Below the pieces are notes generated by a model that was not told the DNA's origin, made no database searches, and saw only the letters and a program-made list of their open reading frames with translations. This document shows positions 34,690-45,360 of a stretch of DNA of 64,000 nucleotides, in pieces. The stretch covers positions 248,001 through 312,000 of the forward strand of contig SKCR01051205.1 in the NCBI GenBank assembly GCA_019454045.1, given 5' to 3'. The stretch comes from Zanthoxylum bungeanum. Its lineage: Eukaryota > Streptophyta > Magnoliopsida > Sapindales > Rutaceae. Position numbers and translations under genes: made by a program. Numbering within the stretch: position 1 is the stretch's first letter; every line of letters starts with the position of its first letter.

Positions 34690-35060
34690 TAGTGCGTCGC
34701 GACGCGCCGTGAATTGTGGCGTGGAATACGGAGATGCTGACACGTGGCCGGGGCTAAGTGATTAATTCAATAATTGTGCTGACATGGTGATGATGATTGT
34801 CGGCAGCATGTGATGGTGACACGTGGCACGGCGTACATTAGCGGATGTCCTGAGATGTTGACACGTGGCAGGCGCACGTTAGCATATTCGACACACGTTA
34901 GCAAATGGCGCAAGTTAGCATGGTGCACGTTAGCACAATGTATTTTAGCAAATCTTCTCTGATTGTGACATGTGTCCCGGTACACGTTAGAAAACTTCAA
35001 CGCACGTTAGCGATCGCGACACAGAGTACGTGTGGCGACTCGCCAAATGACAGTTTTGTC
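34690..35060 (-). promoter_or_regulatory. Array of CACGTGTC/ACACGTTAGC words in the B' LTR
   Basis: ACACGTGGC, ACACGTTAGC and GCACGTTAGC recur about ten times in 370 bases. It corresponds to the ACGT-core arrays of the B LTRs but here many units read ACGTTAG. It lies upstream of a TATA-like ACCTATAAATTC at 34690 (minus strand). Confidence 0.5.
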
Positions 35061-35230
35061 CTTTTTGTCCATTTTTCACTGTTTTAGCCCTGAATTGATT
35101 CAAAGAGTCTTGAAACTTTATTTATCTACAAAATAACACAAAATACATCAAAATATTCATAAAACTCAAGAAATTATACAAAATATTAGGTCAAATGAGT
35201 GGGAAATATTGATACATTTACCACTCATCA

Positions 35231-37457
35231 ATATCCTTAAATAAATTTCTTGGTCAAGATTTACTAACACAGGTCGGTTAGTAAAATCTGCTCAGATCAG
35301 TACATGTCATATATTGTGACTTGGTCCGATGGTTTATCCTAATGAACCATGAGTCTCGGGAGACTCATATAGACATGTAGGTGTTTATTTGATAAACATT
35401 GAACGACTCACTGAAGATTTCCTAATAGATGGTACGCCAATGTCAATATGAATTTTCTCAAGTTAAGCGAGCATAGTGGTCCTTCGAATTGAGATGCCAC
35501 AGTGGGATATATGAGTTATCCTCCACACTTTGATGGCAGTCACGTCACCGATCTATTCATGATCAGACCTTTGCTTGTTCGTTGGGTGTGGACTGATGCT
35601 CATGATATCCAGTGCGTATCAAGAGAGGATTTGTCCGTCCTGTGTACAGCGCATAGGCTTCCTACACGTGTTTACAATCTAGTAAATCCATGGCCGTGGT
35701 ATAACTTCGGAAACTTGTTCCGAGTATTATTTAGAGATCGTAAATTGAAAGTCGATTATATTATACCGAACGGATTTGACGTTCTCATCTATATCCCAGG
35801 TATAATATAGATAGCCTGTGACGGAGGGATTATACGTATGCAATGACCTCGACTTGCATAGTTTAGCGAGATTATCTGTGGTCGTCATAATTCATGAGTG
35901 GGTGAATTATGGACACGAAATTGGATTTTGTGACAGATAAACCTAAACTTAGAGAGTCCCACAATATGAAGTGTACTCGTTGAGCACTTGGGCAACTCGT
36001 TATGAATAATACAGATTATTTATAATACTTCACCGGATTAAATGAGTTAATTCGGATCGTTTAATCGGTTAAACAATAACACATGCATAAGGGCATTTTT
36101 GGTCAATCGTAATTAATATGTATTTGTATTTGATACAAAATTTGATTTGATACATATTAATTATGCCATTAATATATTTATTTATTATTTAATGTAAATA
36201 AAAATACATATATAATAATAATTACATTAATTAATTATTTAGATATTTAATTGTTAAATATTTAAATAGTTAAATAATATCTATATTTCATAAATGTTAT
36301 GAAATATGGTTAATTATTATTCGAACAAATAGCATGATTTAAATTAAACTTAATGTGTGTAATTTTGATTGGATAACATAAAGCTTAATACAATTTAATT
36401 TGATTAAATTTTTGAAAATGACCAAAATAGCCCTAAAAGTCAGTCACTTCCATTTTAAATTAGAAAAATGTTTTTTCTTCATCATCTCCATCTACCATAG
36501 CCGAAACCTAAAGAGAGAAAAATCCCTAAATTTGTTTGATCAAATCATGAAGAAAATGAAGGAAAATTCAAGAAAAAGGCTTAGGAAATTGGAGATTAAA
36601 GGTAATCATAAATCTTCTTGAGCTTGGAAATTTGTTTCTTATTTTCTTGAATTGTTAGAATGGTTCTAGGGTTCCTTTGTTTTTTATATTTGGGGCTTTT
36701 GGTTTTGGTGGATGAATTGGAAGCTTATGTGCATGTGTGAAGTGATTTGGATAAAATTAGTGTAATTATTGTCCAATTTATTCATTTGATGACATGTTGC
36801 CATTCTAGAGTATTATGACCACTCTTGTAATGCCTAGAATTGTTCTTGGGTAATTCATATGTGGTGACTTGAATTGGTGTTAAGATTAATTTGATTAATA
36901 TGGAAAAAGTTGGATTTAAAGCATGGAAATTGATTATTTTTGTTGCAAAATCAGATCTGGAAAAACTAGAACTTTTATGATGCAAATTATGTCTTTGAAT
37001 GTATTAGATGTGTTTTGGGTTTTGGAACAATTATCGGAAATTATTTCGGAGTTGAAATAAGTGAAAACAGCGAAAAACGGCGTTACCGGGTGACTTTTGA
37101 GCCAACCGGGTGTCGGATGTCCAAACAGTGAATTCATCACTGTTTGGGCAGCCCATGAACTTCCCTAACACTATTGTGGCTGACCTAGACAGTCCCCATA
37201 AGTGTTGGGTGGTCAATTCGGTAAAAAAAAACATGTTTTGCATCATTTTACGGAAAAATATTTTTCGTAAAAATTTCGCGAAGTTTCTACCTTATTTATG
37301 TCGTTATCTAATATCGAATAAATGTTTTTAGGTGAAATATGAATAAATTATTCATATTATATATTGAATAATTTGTTCGGTAATTTGAAAAAAAAATTAA
37401 AATTACGATTTCACCCGAACCGCTCTTCTGCTGCGCCCCATGCCCAAAACCCCAACA
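35231..37457 (+). mobile_element. LTR of copia family A1, 5'-truncated
   Basis: It aligns from ATATCCTTAAATAAA, an interior point about 300 bases into the family LTR (compare 4261-4290 reversed), to the terminal CCAAAACCCCAACA. The missing left end coincides with the border of B', so B' probably inserted here and the remainder was lost. It is followed by ATAGCGACGCTGATTG, the RNase H codons of copia I. It contains the family's ORF-like stretch (35502-35810), which I do not regard as a gene. Confidence 0.85.
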
Positions 37458-37689
37458 ATAGCGACGCTGATTGAAACACCTTTTCAAATGATTCCAATGA
37501 TACTATTGGATATATCTTCAACATAGCTGATGGGGATGTCTCTTGGAAATCCAAGAAACATGCCATCTTAGCTCAATCCACTATGGAGTCTAAAATTATT
37601 GCACTAGCATCCGCTAGTGAAGAAACATCTTGGTAAAGAAGCTTGCTATCAGATACCCCTTTATGGGAGAAACCAGTACTAGTTGTCTT
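37458..37689 (+). pseudogene. RNase H of copia I, left part
   Basis: Codons read SDAD-NTFSND, GYIFNIADGDVSWKSKKHAI, AQSTMESKIIALASASEET and LLSDTPLWEKPVLVV, with stops replacing two Trp/Leu codons. Copia RNase H carries Y-S-D-A-D-W and S-T-M-E-A-E at these points. It is preceded directly by LTR A1 and interrupted at 37690 by solo LTR A2. Confidence 0.85.
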
Positions 37690-40315
37690 TGTTGGGGTTG
37701 GTGCTCAGAGCGCCAATCCGGACCGTATTTATGTCTGATTCATGAATACGAACATCCCATTATTCCATAATATTACTTATTTATGGTTGCACCTCTTGTT
37801 CTTATATACGTATTCGATCTGATTACGATTAGATTGAAACTAAATGTGGTTTAGTGATATGTATATATTAGACAAAGGCCCGATAATATATAATGCAGTA
37901 CACAGTTACAAAGTTAGTTTGTAATTGACATTGGGAAGTGTCACTGCTATATGAATATTATCAAACATAGTTCCTGGTCAAGATTTGCTAACACGGGTCG
38001 GTTAGTCAAATCCGTTGAGACCAGTACATGTCGTATATCGAGACTTGGTCCGATGTTTTATCCCAATGAACCATGAGTCTATGGAGACTCGTATAGACGT
38101 GTAGGTGTTTATAGTGGATAAACACTGAACGGCTCACCGAAGATTCTTAATGGATGGTACACCAACGTCAATAAGAATCTTCTCGGGTTGAGTAGCATAG
38201 TGGTCCTTCGACTTGAGACACCACTGTGGATGTATGAGACATCTTCCACACTTAGATGGCAGTCACGTCACCGATCTATTTAGATCAGACCTCCGCCTGT
38301 TCGTTGGGTGTGGATCGATCCTCAGGATATCCTGTGTGTGTCAAGATAGGATCCGTCAGTTCTGTGTACAGAGCATAGGTAGTCCATATATATTTAGCAG
38401 TCTGTTAAATCTGTGGCCACAGTATACATCGAAAGTAAGTTCCGAGTGTTATTTAAAGATTGCTAATAGATACGTCGACGAGATAATACCTATAGAGATT
38501 TGACGTTCACATCTATATCTCTAGGATTATCTGGATACCTGTGACGGAGGGATTATACGTATGCAATGACCTCGACCTGTATGATTCAGCTAGTTTATCC
38601 GTGATCGTCATAATCTACGGGTGGATAGATTATGCACATGAAATTGGATTTCGTGACGGATATACCTGAATCTAGAGAGTCTCAATAATGAAACATACTC
38701 GTAGAGCACTAGAGCAACATTTATGAATAATGATGATTATTTATAAATCGTTTAATCGTTAAACGAAAAATACATGCGAACGGGCCGAACCGTCATTTCC
38801 TAATTAATGTGTATTTGTGTTTAATATATGATATTATTAAATACACATTAATAAATAGTCAAATAAAGGTATTTGACATATATCATCAATATATGTATTT
38901 GAGATATTTAAAGTAAATATAATACATATATTTGATATATTTGTATTTAATTAATTATTTAATTATTTAATTGTTAAATGATTAATATAATTAAAATATA
39001 AATATATCACCAAATGATAAAGTTAGAAAGTGATTATAAGTTGCAATTGTTGACTTATACATTAAAGGAAATGGTTGTCAAATTGATTTTGACTTCTTAA
39101 GATATTTGTTCAAATTGTTTGAAAAATGAAAATATCTTTTTTCTTTATTTCTTGATAAATTCAGCCAACACTTATAAAATATAAGAGTTATATTTTTCTT
39201 AGTTGCATTTGTTGACTTAATATAAATATCTATAAAGTTTTATTTAGATATTTTATCAAGTTGATTTAATGAAATTCAAATGAAATTGAAATTAATATTT
39301 CTTGTATATGCCTTTGCCAAATTCGGCCAAGGCCTTTGTGATGCAAGTATATATTGTTTTTCATTTCATTTGGTATCTAACCTAATACACTTTAACCAAA
39401 AACTCCATTAAAGGAAGGCAAAGAATGCTAGAGAGAAAAGAAAGAAAAATCAAGAAAAGCTTGGAAAATAGTAAGTATTTCCAACCTTCCATTAGAGAGT
39501 AATTTGTTCCTCTTGTTGTGGGAAACATCTTGTGATGTTCTTGAGTTTTCTATTCTTTATTCTTTGTGTTTTTGATGGATAAAAGTTTGGTGAAAGTGTT
39601 GAGCATGTATAATGGAGAAAGCTTGTGACTAGTGTAGTTATAGGTATTCTTTTATGGTTTTGGAAACCTTGTTGCTAATCTAGAGTTTTTGACCCACTCT
39701 TAGGTGACCTAGATTTGATCTTGAGTTGTTTCATTGTGTTGAGACTTTGATTGGATGGAAGAAACATGATTAAAGTATTGGATTTAACCAATTTGGTCTA
39801 ATTTGTCCAATTTGATGAAATTGAAAAATTAGGGTTCATGACCAATTCCAAATTTGGGGCTTTTCATATATGTTGTGTATTTGGATGTTTATATGATGCA
39901 TATAAAGTTTCATGTTTATTGGATTACATCTTTATGTGTTTTGATGCATGAAATGACAAAATGCACAAGTTGCCCACCTTTGGGAGGCATTCGGCCAAAT
40001 GATGAATTTTGGGCTTTTGTGTTGCTTTTGGTGTTTTGATGTTTTGAACATGCTAAGTTCATCTTAGAAATGATTTAGAATCATTCAAAATTGATTAGAT
40101 CAATTTTGGACTAAAATGGACAAAATACCAAGTGTATAGGCAATTCGGTAAATTCACTTAAATATGATTTATTGAATTTTATTTCATAATTTGATTATTG
40201 GATAATTAAATAAATATGTTTATTTAATTAATCCGAGAAAAAATTTTGAAATCGGAAAATTTGATTTTCCACCGCTTCCGCTGCGTTACCGGATTCTGCC
40301 CCTAAAACCCCTTCA
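37690..40315 (+). mobile_element. Solo LTR of copia subfamily A2 (TSD GTCTT)
   Basis: TGTTGGGGTTGGTGCTCAGA to AAACCCCTTCA, 2.6 kb, flanked by GTCTT at 37685-37689 and 40316-40320. No internal region is present, so the element was reduced to a solo LTR by LTR-LTR recombination. It is very similar to 56612-59240, including an ORF-like stretch (38213-38503) that also appears there. Confidence 0.93.
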
Positions 40316-41081
40316 GTCTTGATCCATTGTGATAGTACCGCGACTATTACAAAGATTCAGAATCGCTATTATAATGGTAAGAGACGACAAATACGTCGTA
40401 AACACAACACAGTTAGAGAATATCTCTTTAGTGGAGCTGTAAGAGTGGATCATGAACGAACTGACGATAACTTAGCTGATCCTTTGACAAAGGTTTAACA
40501 AGAGAGAATATATTCAATACATCAAAAATAATGGGACTACTGCCATTAAATAATTAAATTACTTGTGATGGAAACTGACCTATAGACTGGAGATTCCAAG
40601 AAATATGTTCAATGGGTAATAACAAGTCATAAAGTAATAAGAGTTGAATCATGTTAATAATCGATGAGTTCCATTCTGATAGCATGATATCCTGAAGCGA
40701 TGTAAGGATGAGTTATTTTACTCTTAATGTGTTATATAGTCTATGTAGAGTGGAGTACCTAGTTACAGAAGTACTCTTGATAGACACACCTATGTGAATG
40801 CAGAAGTGAGGTCGCTTCTTATGAAATTTTGGGCAAAAGTTTCTAGAGCATTCACTATATTGGGATATACGTGCACGGCCGGAATGCACGGGATTTTTGA
40901 CTTCACCCTGAAAGGTTTATGTGTATAACATTGTTAGAGATATAGTTCAAAACTACGAGTTACTCTAGTAAAATCTGAATCGTCAACACTATGTAAAGGT
41001 TCAAGTCGATAGATACATTTATTTATGCACGACCTTATATTACTCAATGAAAATATTTTTATTAAAATTCAAGTGGGGGAT
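40316..41081 (+). pseudogene. RNase H (right part) and 3' tail of copia I
   Basis: The reading resumes with IHCDSTATITKIQN, RRKHNTVREYLFSGAVRVDHERT and DNLADPLTK before TAA near 40496. About 580 bases of non-coding tail follow and end in the polypurine tract AAGTGGGGGAT (41071-41081). Together with 37458-37689 this completes the C-terminal half of RNase H. The remainder of copia I (gag to RT) is not in the window. Confidence 0.82.
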
Positions 41082-41940
41082 TGTTGTAACATATGAATTT
41101 TAATGAGGAATGAATGAGGAGTTATAAAAGTTTGAATGTATAGAGCTTTTATAATTTTTTAAATAAGGAGTTACAAGTTTTGAAACCTCCTCCCATAATG
41201 GAAAGATACAACACCAAATTATTGTTTATAATATGTTATGTTGTGAAGTGGGTTTGGGCCCCAATGGGGTACCCACTTTTGTGGAAGGGTGAGGAGGTAG
41301 TCTAATGATGGTTCACCACACACGCGAGCGCGCTGCCGTCGCCTTCCGTCGGCTGGTTCGGTTCGGGTGCTATATATCTTTGTAGAGCAAATACTTTTAT
41401 ATTTTCTTAATAAAAAAAAATTAACTGTTTTTTTAAAATTTAAATTAAAGTGCAAAACGCTTTATTATTAAATAGAAATGCTCACAATTTTCCCTATATA
41501 AAGAATGCTTCACACTTTGAAAATTATTTTAAAAAAAGTTCAATTGACAAAGTTGAGAGCAATTTCATAAGATAAATATCCCTCTACTATTTTTCTTTTG
41601 CTCTTTAGTTTCCGAGCAAATATTCTTGGGATGTGAGTATATCATTCAGTTTTGTGCCAAATCGATTAAGACATAGTGTTTTTCTGGGTTTGTTTTATCT
41701 TGGAGACGTCGGGGCCGAATTACTGCAAGCACACATTCTGGATAGAGCCGCGAAACGTCTTAAAGAGATGGACCTAGTTCGCGACTCAATCCAACATCTT
41801 GTTTTATTCATGATGAACGGTAATATTGTTCTAGACTTTGCAAACTGTTTCAACAAATAGTATCTAAATTATAAGCTCTTGCTAATTTCTACTTAAAATC
41901 TGAGAGATTCACACATTTTCATTTTGTGAATCTTCTGTTA
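41082..41940 (+). mobile_element. 3' LTR of copia I (end uncertain)
   Basis: It begins TGTTGTAACATATG right after the polypurine tract. A TATA-like CCCTATATAAAG lies at 41493. The right end is not defined because no second copy is visible; I place it before the ADF-like codons. The 75-codon ORF at 41633-41860 falls in the presumed R-U5 part and is not called as a gene. Confidence 0.65.
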
Positions 41941-41955
41941 ATCCATTGATGACGT

Positions 41956-42180
41956 TTGAAAATTGATAAGGCGAAAATTGTGGAACTAAAAGCAAGGAGG
42001 AACTACGGGTTTATCATTTTCAAGATTGATACAGTTGCAGTAGAGAAATTTGGTATCCCCGATGACTCTCTTCCAACTAACGGTTGCCGCTATACTGTCT
42101 TTTATTTTGATTTCATCACTGATCATAACTGCAGGAAAAAAATAATAATAATTTTTGTAGTGAAGGGATTCCAACAAATC
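41956..42180 (+). pseudogene. Actin-depolymerising factor (ADF/cofilin) exon remnant
   Basis: ADF/cofilin severs actin filaments in the cytoplasm. The reading VELKARRNYGFIIFKID, VAVEKFGIPDD, SLPTNGCRYTVFYFDFIT and DHNCRKK matches, in order, the ADF-homology exon of plant ADFs (FLELKAKR...FIVFKID, VVVEKxGxP, SLPxNECRYAVYDFDFVT, ENCQKSKIFF). The piece between FKID and VEKF and the YDDF segment are shortened. After NCRKK the match fades, and no first exon or C-terminal actin-binding helix is visible. A single decayed exon is the best reading. Confidence 0.8.
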
Positions 42181-42534
42181 AATTTCCTTAATCTATTATG
42201 TCAAATGATTATGTGACCATTAAGAAAATTAATGCAGAAAGATTTGATATCTCCATTGGGAAAACTTCATGAGTCATGACAGATTACTATTAGAAATATG
42301 GATGAAGTTCAGTCAAACATAACGCTCGCAGAGCCATATAGAGGTGCGTGGAGACAGTAATCCTGCTCAATTTGAAAATTTCTTAGAATGTATTCTATAA
42401 ATTAATGAAAAAAAGTCTGATTTATGAATGAGATAATTAATTTTTTTTTTTATCCCTGATAAAATAAAAAAAAATATATTTAATATTTTTTGTGAAAATC
42501 AAATTTTATCCTCAATACAAAAACATGAATACTA
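42181..42534. other. AT-rich spacer between the ADF remnant and the glucosyltransferase pseudogene
   Basis: No gene or repeat motif is recognised. It may include decayed ADF 3' sequence. Confidence 0.4.
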
Positions 42535-42539
42535 TTATA

Positions 42540-42638
42540 AATATCGGCGAAGATGGGCGAATGCATGAGACTTCTCACGTTTTCTAACTCCAGTTCTTCC
42601 TTTACGAATTTGTTCGCTGCCTTGCCAATTTCCTGTGC
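42540..42638 (-). pseudogene. Glucosyltransferase pseudogene, C-terminal exon
   Basis: After an acceptor TATCTGCAG the minus strand reads AQEIGKAANKFVKEELELENV, matching the family's AQxIGKAASxFIQEELKMDYV. It then diverges (RSLMHSPIFADIYN) from the expected YDYMFHLLNEYAKLL and stays open for a further 20 or so codons. Confidence 0.8.
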
Positions 42639-43454
42639 CTGCAGATAAGTTCAGGGTGTCAAAACTACATTCACTTCTAGATATAATATTAATATAAATG
42701 AAACATGTAGTACTCATACAAACAATCAAATACAAGTTTCCATTGAATCTATAGATTTTTATTTTTATTTTGGTTGAATCTGTTAACGTAGAACGGTGAA
42801 AAATCGTTACGGCTTATAAGGGGAGGGTGCCAATATGTTTAGATCATAATATTCCACTACGTTCCGCAATTTCGGTACCCACACATGATATATTTTGCAC
42901 TAGTCCAGCTAGTCTCGATCACAAGGGTGGCCCTGAATTGTCTTGAATTTTATAGGATACTAGGCGAATTCTTAAAATAGGTCATTTATCGATAACGTAC
43001 TATAAAAATGTAAATCATATCATATACTAAAAAATAAAATTTCCCTAAAACACCCAACCGCATGTGTTGACTATTTTCAGTGCCACCTCTACCCAACCAA
43101 TGTGTTGACTATTCCCAGTGTCACCTCTACCGAACCAATCATTTGTAATACTGGCATCACCGTTGCTCCGCACAATTACAATTAAGAGACATGGCATTGG
43201 CCATGATATCATTATTTACGAACTTAATGGGTATACTCATCCTTAGAGATCGGCTTGTAAAGAATGGGTGTAGAAGTGGCTAATAAACCACCAGCTAATC
43301 ACACACTTAGCGAATGTGAGAGAATGGGCCACAATAGAAAAATAATGCTAGTAATATGATTAGCTGCAAAATTGAAGTAGCTTTATGATGAAGAAACTTA
43401 ATAAAACATGGTGACAAAACCTGAGATCATACTACTGTACTTTGATTAGCTAGC
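42639..43454. other. Intron-like interval of the glucosyltransferase pseudogene
   Basis: Bounded by the acceptor at 42639 and the end of the preceding exon near 43455. The sequence contains CAACC.AATGTGTTGACTATT-like short direct repeats (43055-43145) and no gene. Confidence 0.5.
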
Positions 43455-43513
43455 TTTTCCGTGTGGTTGTTGCCCCAGTCGACAGCAAACTTAATTGACT
43501 TGCACTTGTTATT
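43455..43513 (-). pseudogene. Glucosyltransferase pseudogene exon with KCKSIKFAVDWGNNH
   Basis: The minus strand encodes NNKCKSIKFAVDWGNNHTEK, a strongly conserved family stretch (DKCxSIKFAVDWGNxHxxK). The preceding HYWPI segment and the SAWSVSEKY...KPxYYDFF block, which should be in the same or preceding exon, are absent; sequence upstream is non-coding and is cut by copia E only 17 bases away. Confidence 0.85.
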
Positions 43514-43529
43514 GACATTTATAACAAGG

Positions 43530-43885
43530 TGTTGGAGTCAGCAAGCAAACATAACTTGTTGAAGAAGCAAGCGAAAGTAACTTGTTGAAGAAGCTGGCAA
43601 AAGTAAAACTTGTTGAAGAAGCTGGCAAAAGCAAAACGTGTTGAAGAAGCTGGCAACACGATTTTGACACTATAAATTGAGCCTTCCCAGATCATTGTTA
43701 GAATCCCAGAGTATTCCAGAAATCCTAGAGTGAGTAAAATAGAGAGTAAAGTGGTGTGAGAGTTTTTTGTAAAGCTTGAGTTATAAAGCTTTGTAATTCA
43801 GAATTACTAATTCTTTTGTTTGTGTAATAAAAGAAGAGTTTTCTCTCCAATCACCTTTATTATTGTGTGTGTTTTAATCACAACA
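43530..43885 (+). mobile_element. 5' LTR of copia E
   Basis: TGTTGGAGTCAGCAAG to AATCACAACA, 356 bp. U3 has about four tandem copies of a ~27-base unit with TTGTTGAAGAAGC (43551-43662), followed by TATA-like ACTATAAATTGAG at 43669. An AATAAAAG-type signal at 43826 could serve polyadenylation. Confidence 0.95.
43551..43662 (+). repeat. Tandem ~27-bp repeats in U3 of copia E
   Basis: The unit ACTTGTTGAAGAAGCTGGCAA recurs four to five times with small changes just upstream of the TATA-like box and is preserved in the 3' LTR (48720-48830). Position and structure resemble the repeated enhancer-like boxes of Tnt1-type LTRs. Confidence 0.8.
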
Positions 43886-43901
43886 AGTGGTATCAGGAGC
43901 T
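43886..43901 (+). other. Primer-binding site of copia E with an inserted base
   Basis: AAGTGGTATCAGGAGC follows the LTR. Compared with the usual TGGTATCAGAGC there is one extra G. Confidence 0.85.
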
Positions 43902-44154
43902 AAGGTTACTGGGAGGGATCCCGAAACTCGGAAACAGAGGTTCGGTTTGGAAAGTCGGTTCCGACGAAAGTTGTCGAAAATCGATTTTGAGCATACCATC
44001 AGACTTTTCACGGCGAGACGAGCACGGTGGTATTTCTCGGCGATCAAACGGAGGTCAGATGAAGCCGCACGCGCCGCACGCGCCTTCCAGTAGCTGTTTC
44101 ACGCGCCGACCACGCTCACACTCGCCGCACGCGCGCTGAAGGTTGAAGACGACA

Positions 44155-44490
44155 CCACGTCAGCGCACAGTCAGCAGTCCAGTCAGCGCACAGTCAGCAG
44201 TCCAGTCAGCGCACAGTCAGCAGCCACGTGAGCGCCACGTGTCAGCCACGTCAGCAAGAAGTGCCACGTCAGCGGTGCCTGGTAATTTTCAGATAGATCC
44301 CTGAACTTTCTGTAAATTACAATTTAGCCCCTATACTTTCAAAAAATTTCAATTTAGTCCCTAAACTTTTTGGAAATTTCAATTTAGTCCCTGAAATTTT
44401 CCGTAATTTCACTTTGGCCCCTGATCTTTTGGAAATTGCACTTTAACCCCTGTAATTTCTGAAATTTACAATTTGGTCCCTGTGTCGGAT
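44155..44490 (+). repeat. Two tandem arrays in the leader of copia E
   Basis: 44155-44275 repeats GTCAGCGCACAGTCAGCAGTC-like units, passing into CCACGTCAGC words. 44281-44490 repeats a ~35-base unit TTTCAATTTAGTCCCTGAAC about six times. Gag begins just after. Copies of both arrays exist in the leaders of F and G. Confidence 0.85.
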
Positions 44491-44580
44491 TTTGACAAAC
44501 GAAGTGTCATTTCCACCATTTTCGACCATTCCGGACGCAACGGTGAGGTCCGTTTTTTTGAAATTCTTCTTAGAATTTTT

Positions 44581-45360
44581 ATGATGGATGGGGGCAACGG
44601 AAAAATGGTTTTGTTAACCAGTACAAACTATTTCACATGGAGAGGAAGGATGAAAGACCTTCTGTATGTGAAGGACTATGATGGATCGGTATTTCTGGAG
44701 CAGAAACCAGAAGGAATGTCCGATGATAAGTGGGCTAATCTTCACCAGAAAACATGCAGTACTATTCGTCAGTGGATCGACGACAGTATCGTGAACCATG
44801 TCAGTGAAGAGATAAATGCATGTGTCTTATGGAGAAAGCTGGAGGAGCTTTTTCGGGCAAAGACTGGCAACAACAAGCTGTACTACATCAAGAAGATATG
44901 GGTTTGAAATACCAGGAAGGTACAGCTGCGGCGGACCACATCAATGATTTCCTCGGAACAATGAAAGAATTGTCGGGATTGGGCATAGACTTCGGTGATG
45001 AGGTAATGGCTTAATACTCATTAATACGTTACCAGAATCTTGGGAAACGTTCAGATCTATGGTGATCAATTCAGCCGCAGATGGGAAAGTCACTATGGAG
45101 ATGGCAAAGACCATGATCTTCGAGGAAGAAAAGAGGACAAGAATGCAGGAGTCAGCATCAACCTCAACCTCAGAAACTTTAGTGACAGAAAAGAACACCA
45201 GAAGGGGGAGGAGTAAAAGCCGAGGCCCAGGTAGACCAGACAAGAACCGAGGGAAATCAAGAACTAGAGATATTGAGTGTTATCATTGCAAGAAGAAAGG
45301 CCATATGAAGCGGGATTGCTACAAACTGAAGAACGAGCAGTCGAGGAGAGATGGTGACTC
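44581..45360 (+). pseudogene. gag of copia E, two frameshifts
   Basis: Starts at ATG 44581 or 44584 (MDGGNGKMVLLTSTNY). The N-terminal half reads TWRGRMKDLLYVKDYDGS and TIRQWIDDSIVNHV. One-base losses near 44895 and 45010 move the frame before LKYQEGTAAADHINDFLGTM and after GLGIDFGDEV. The C-terminal half (from 45059) has a basic region and an intact zinc knuckle CYHCKKKGHMKRDC at 45278-45319. Gag-like length and order are normal for a Tork-type element. Confidence 0.9.

Larger units (their letters stand above)
32091..35230 (-). mobile_element. Internally deleted relative of B (B'): LTR, PBS, gag start and LTR tail, minus strand
   Basis: On the minus strand it reads: full LTR (35230 to 32565), Asp-type PBS, about 200 bases of leader and gag start, then the last ~240 bases of an LTR (32330 to 32091, ending in GATCA). 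Almost the whole interior and most of the 3' LTR are missing, as after recombination between leader and LTR. The outer flanks (GTCAT at left, ATATC at right) do not match, so the left border is rearranged or belongs to another copy. Confidence 0.75.
32565..35230 (-). mobile_element. 5' LTR of B', with a hAT-like insertion
   Basis: The minus strand starts TGATGAGTGGTAAATG at 35230 and ends GCACCGGTCA at 32565. Without the 783-bp insertion and its duplicated 8 bases it is about 1.9 kb, similar to the B LTR. The CACGTGTC-type array (34690-35060) and GCGGTATCC repeats (34270-34400) are present. Confidence 0.88.

Noticed and set aside
41633..41860. 75-codon ORF with AELLQAHILDRAAKRLKEMD
   Set aside because: It follows the TATA-like box of the copia I LTR in what should be R-U5. 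I could not match it to a protein family, and the reading starts and ends without gene signals.
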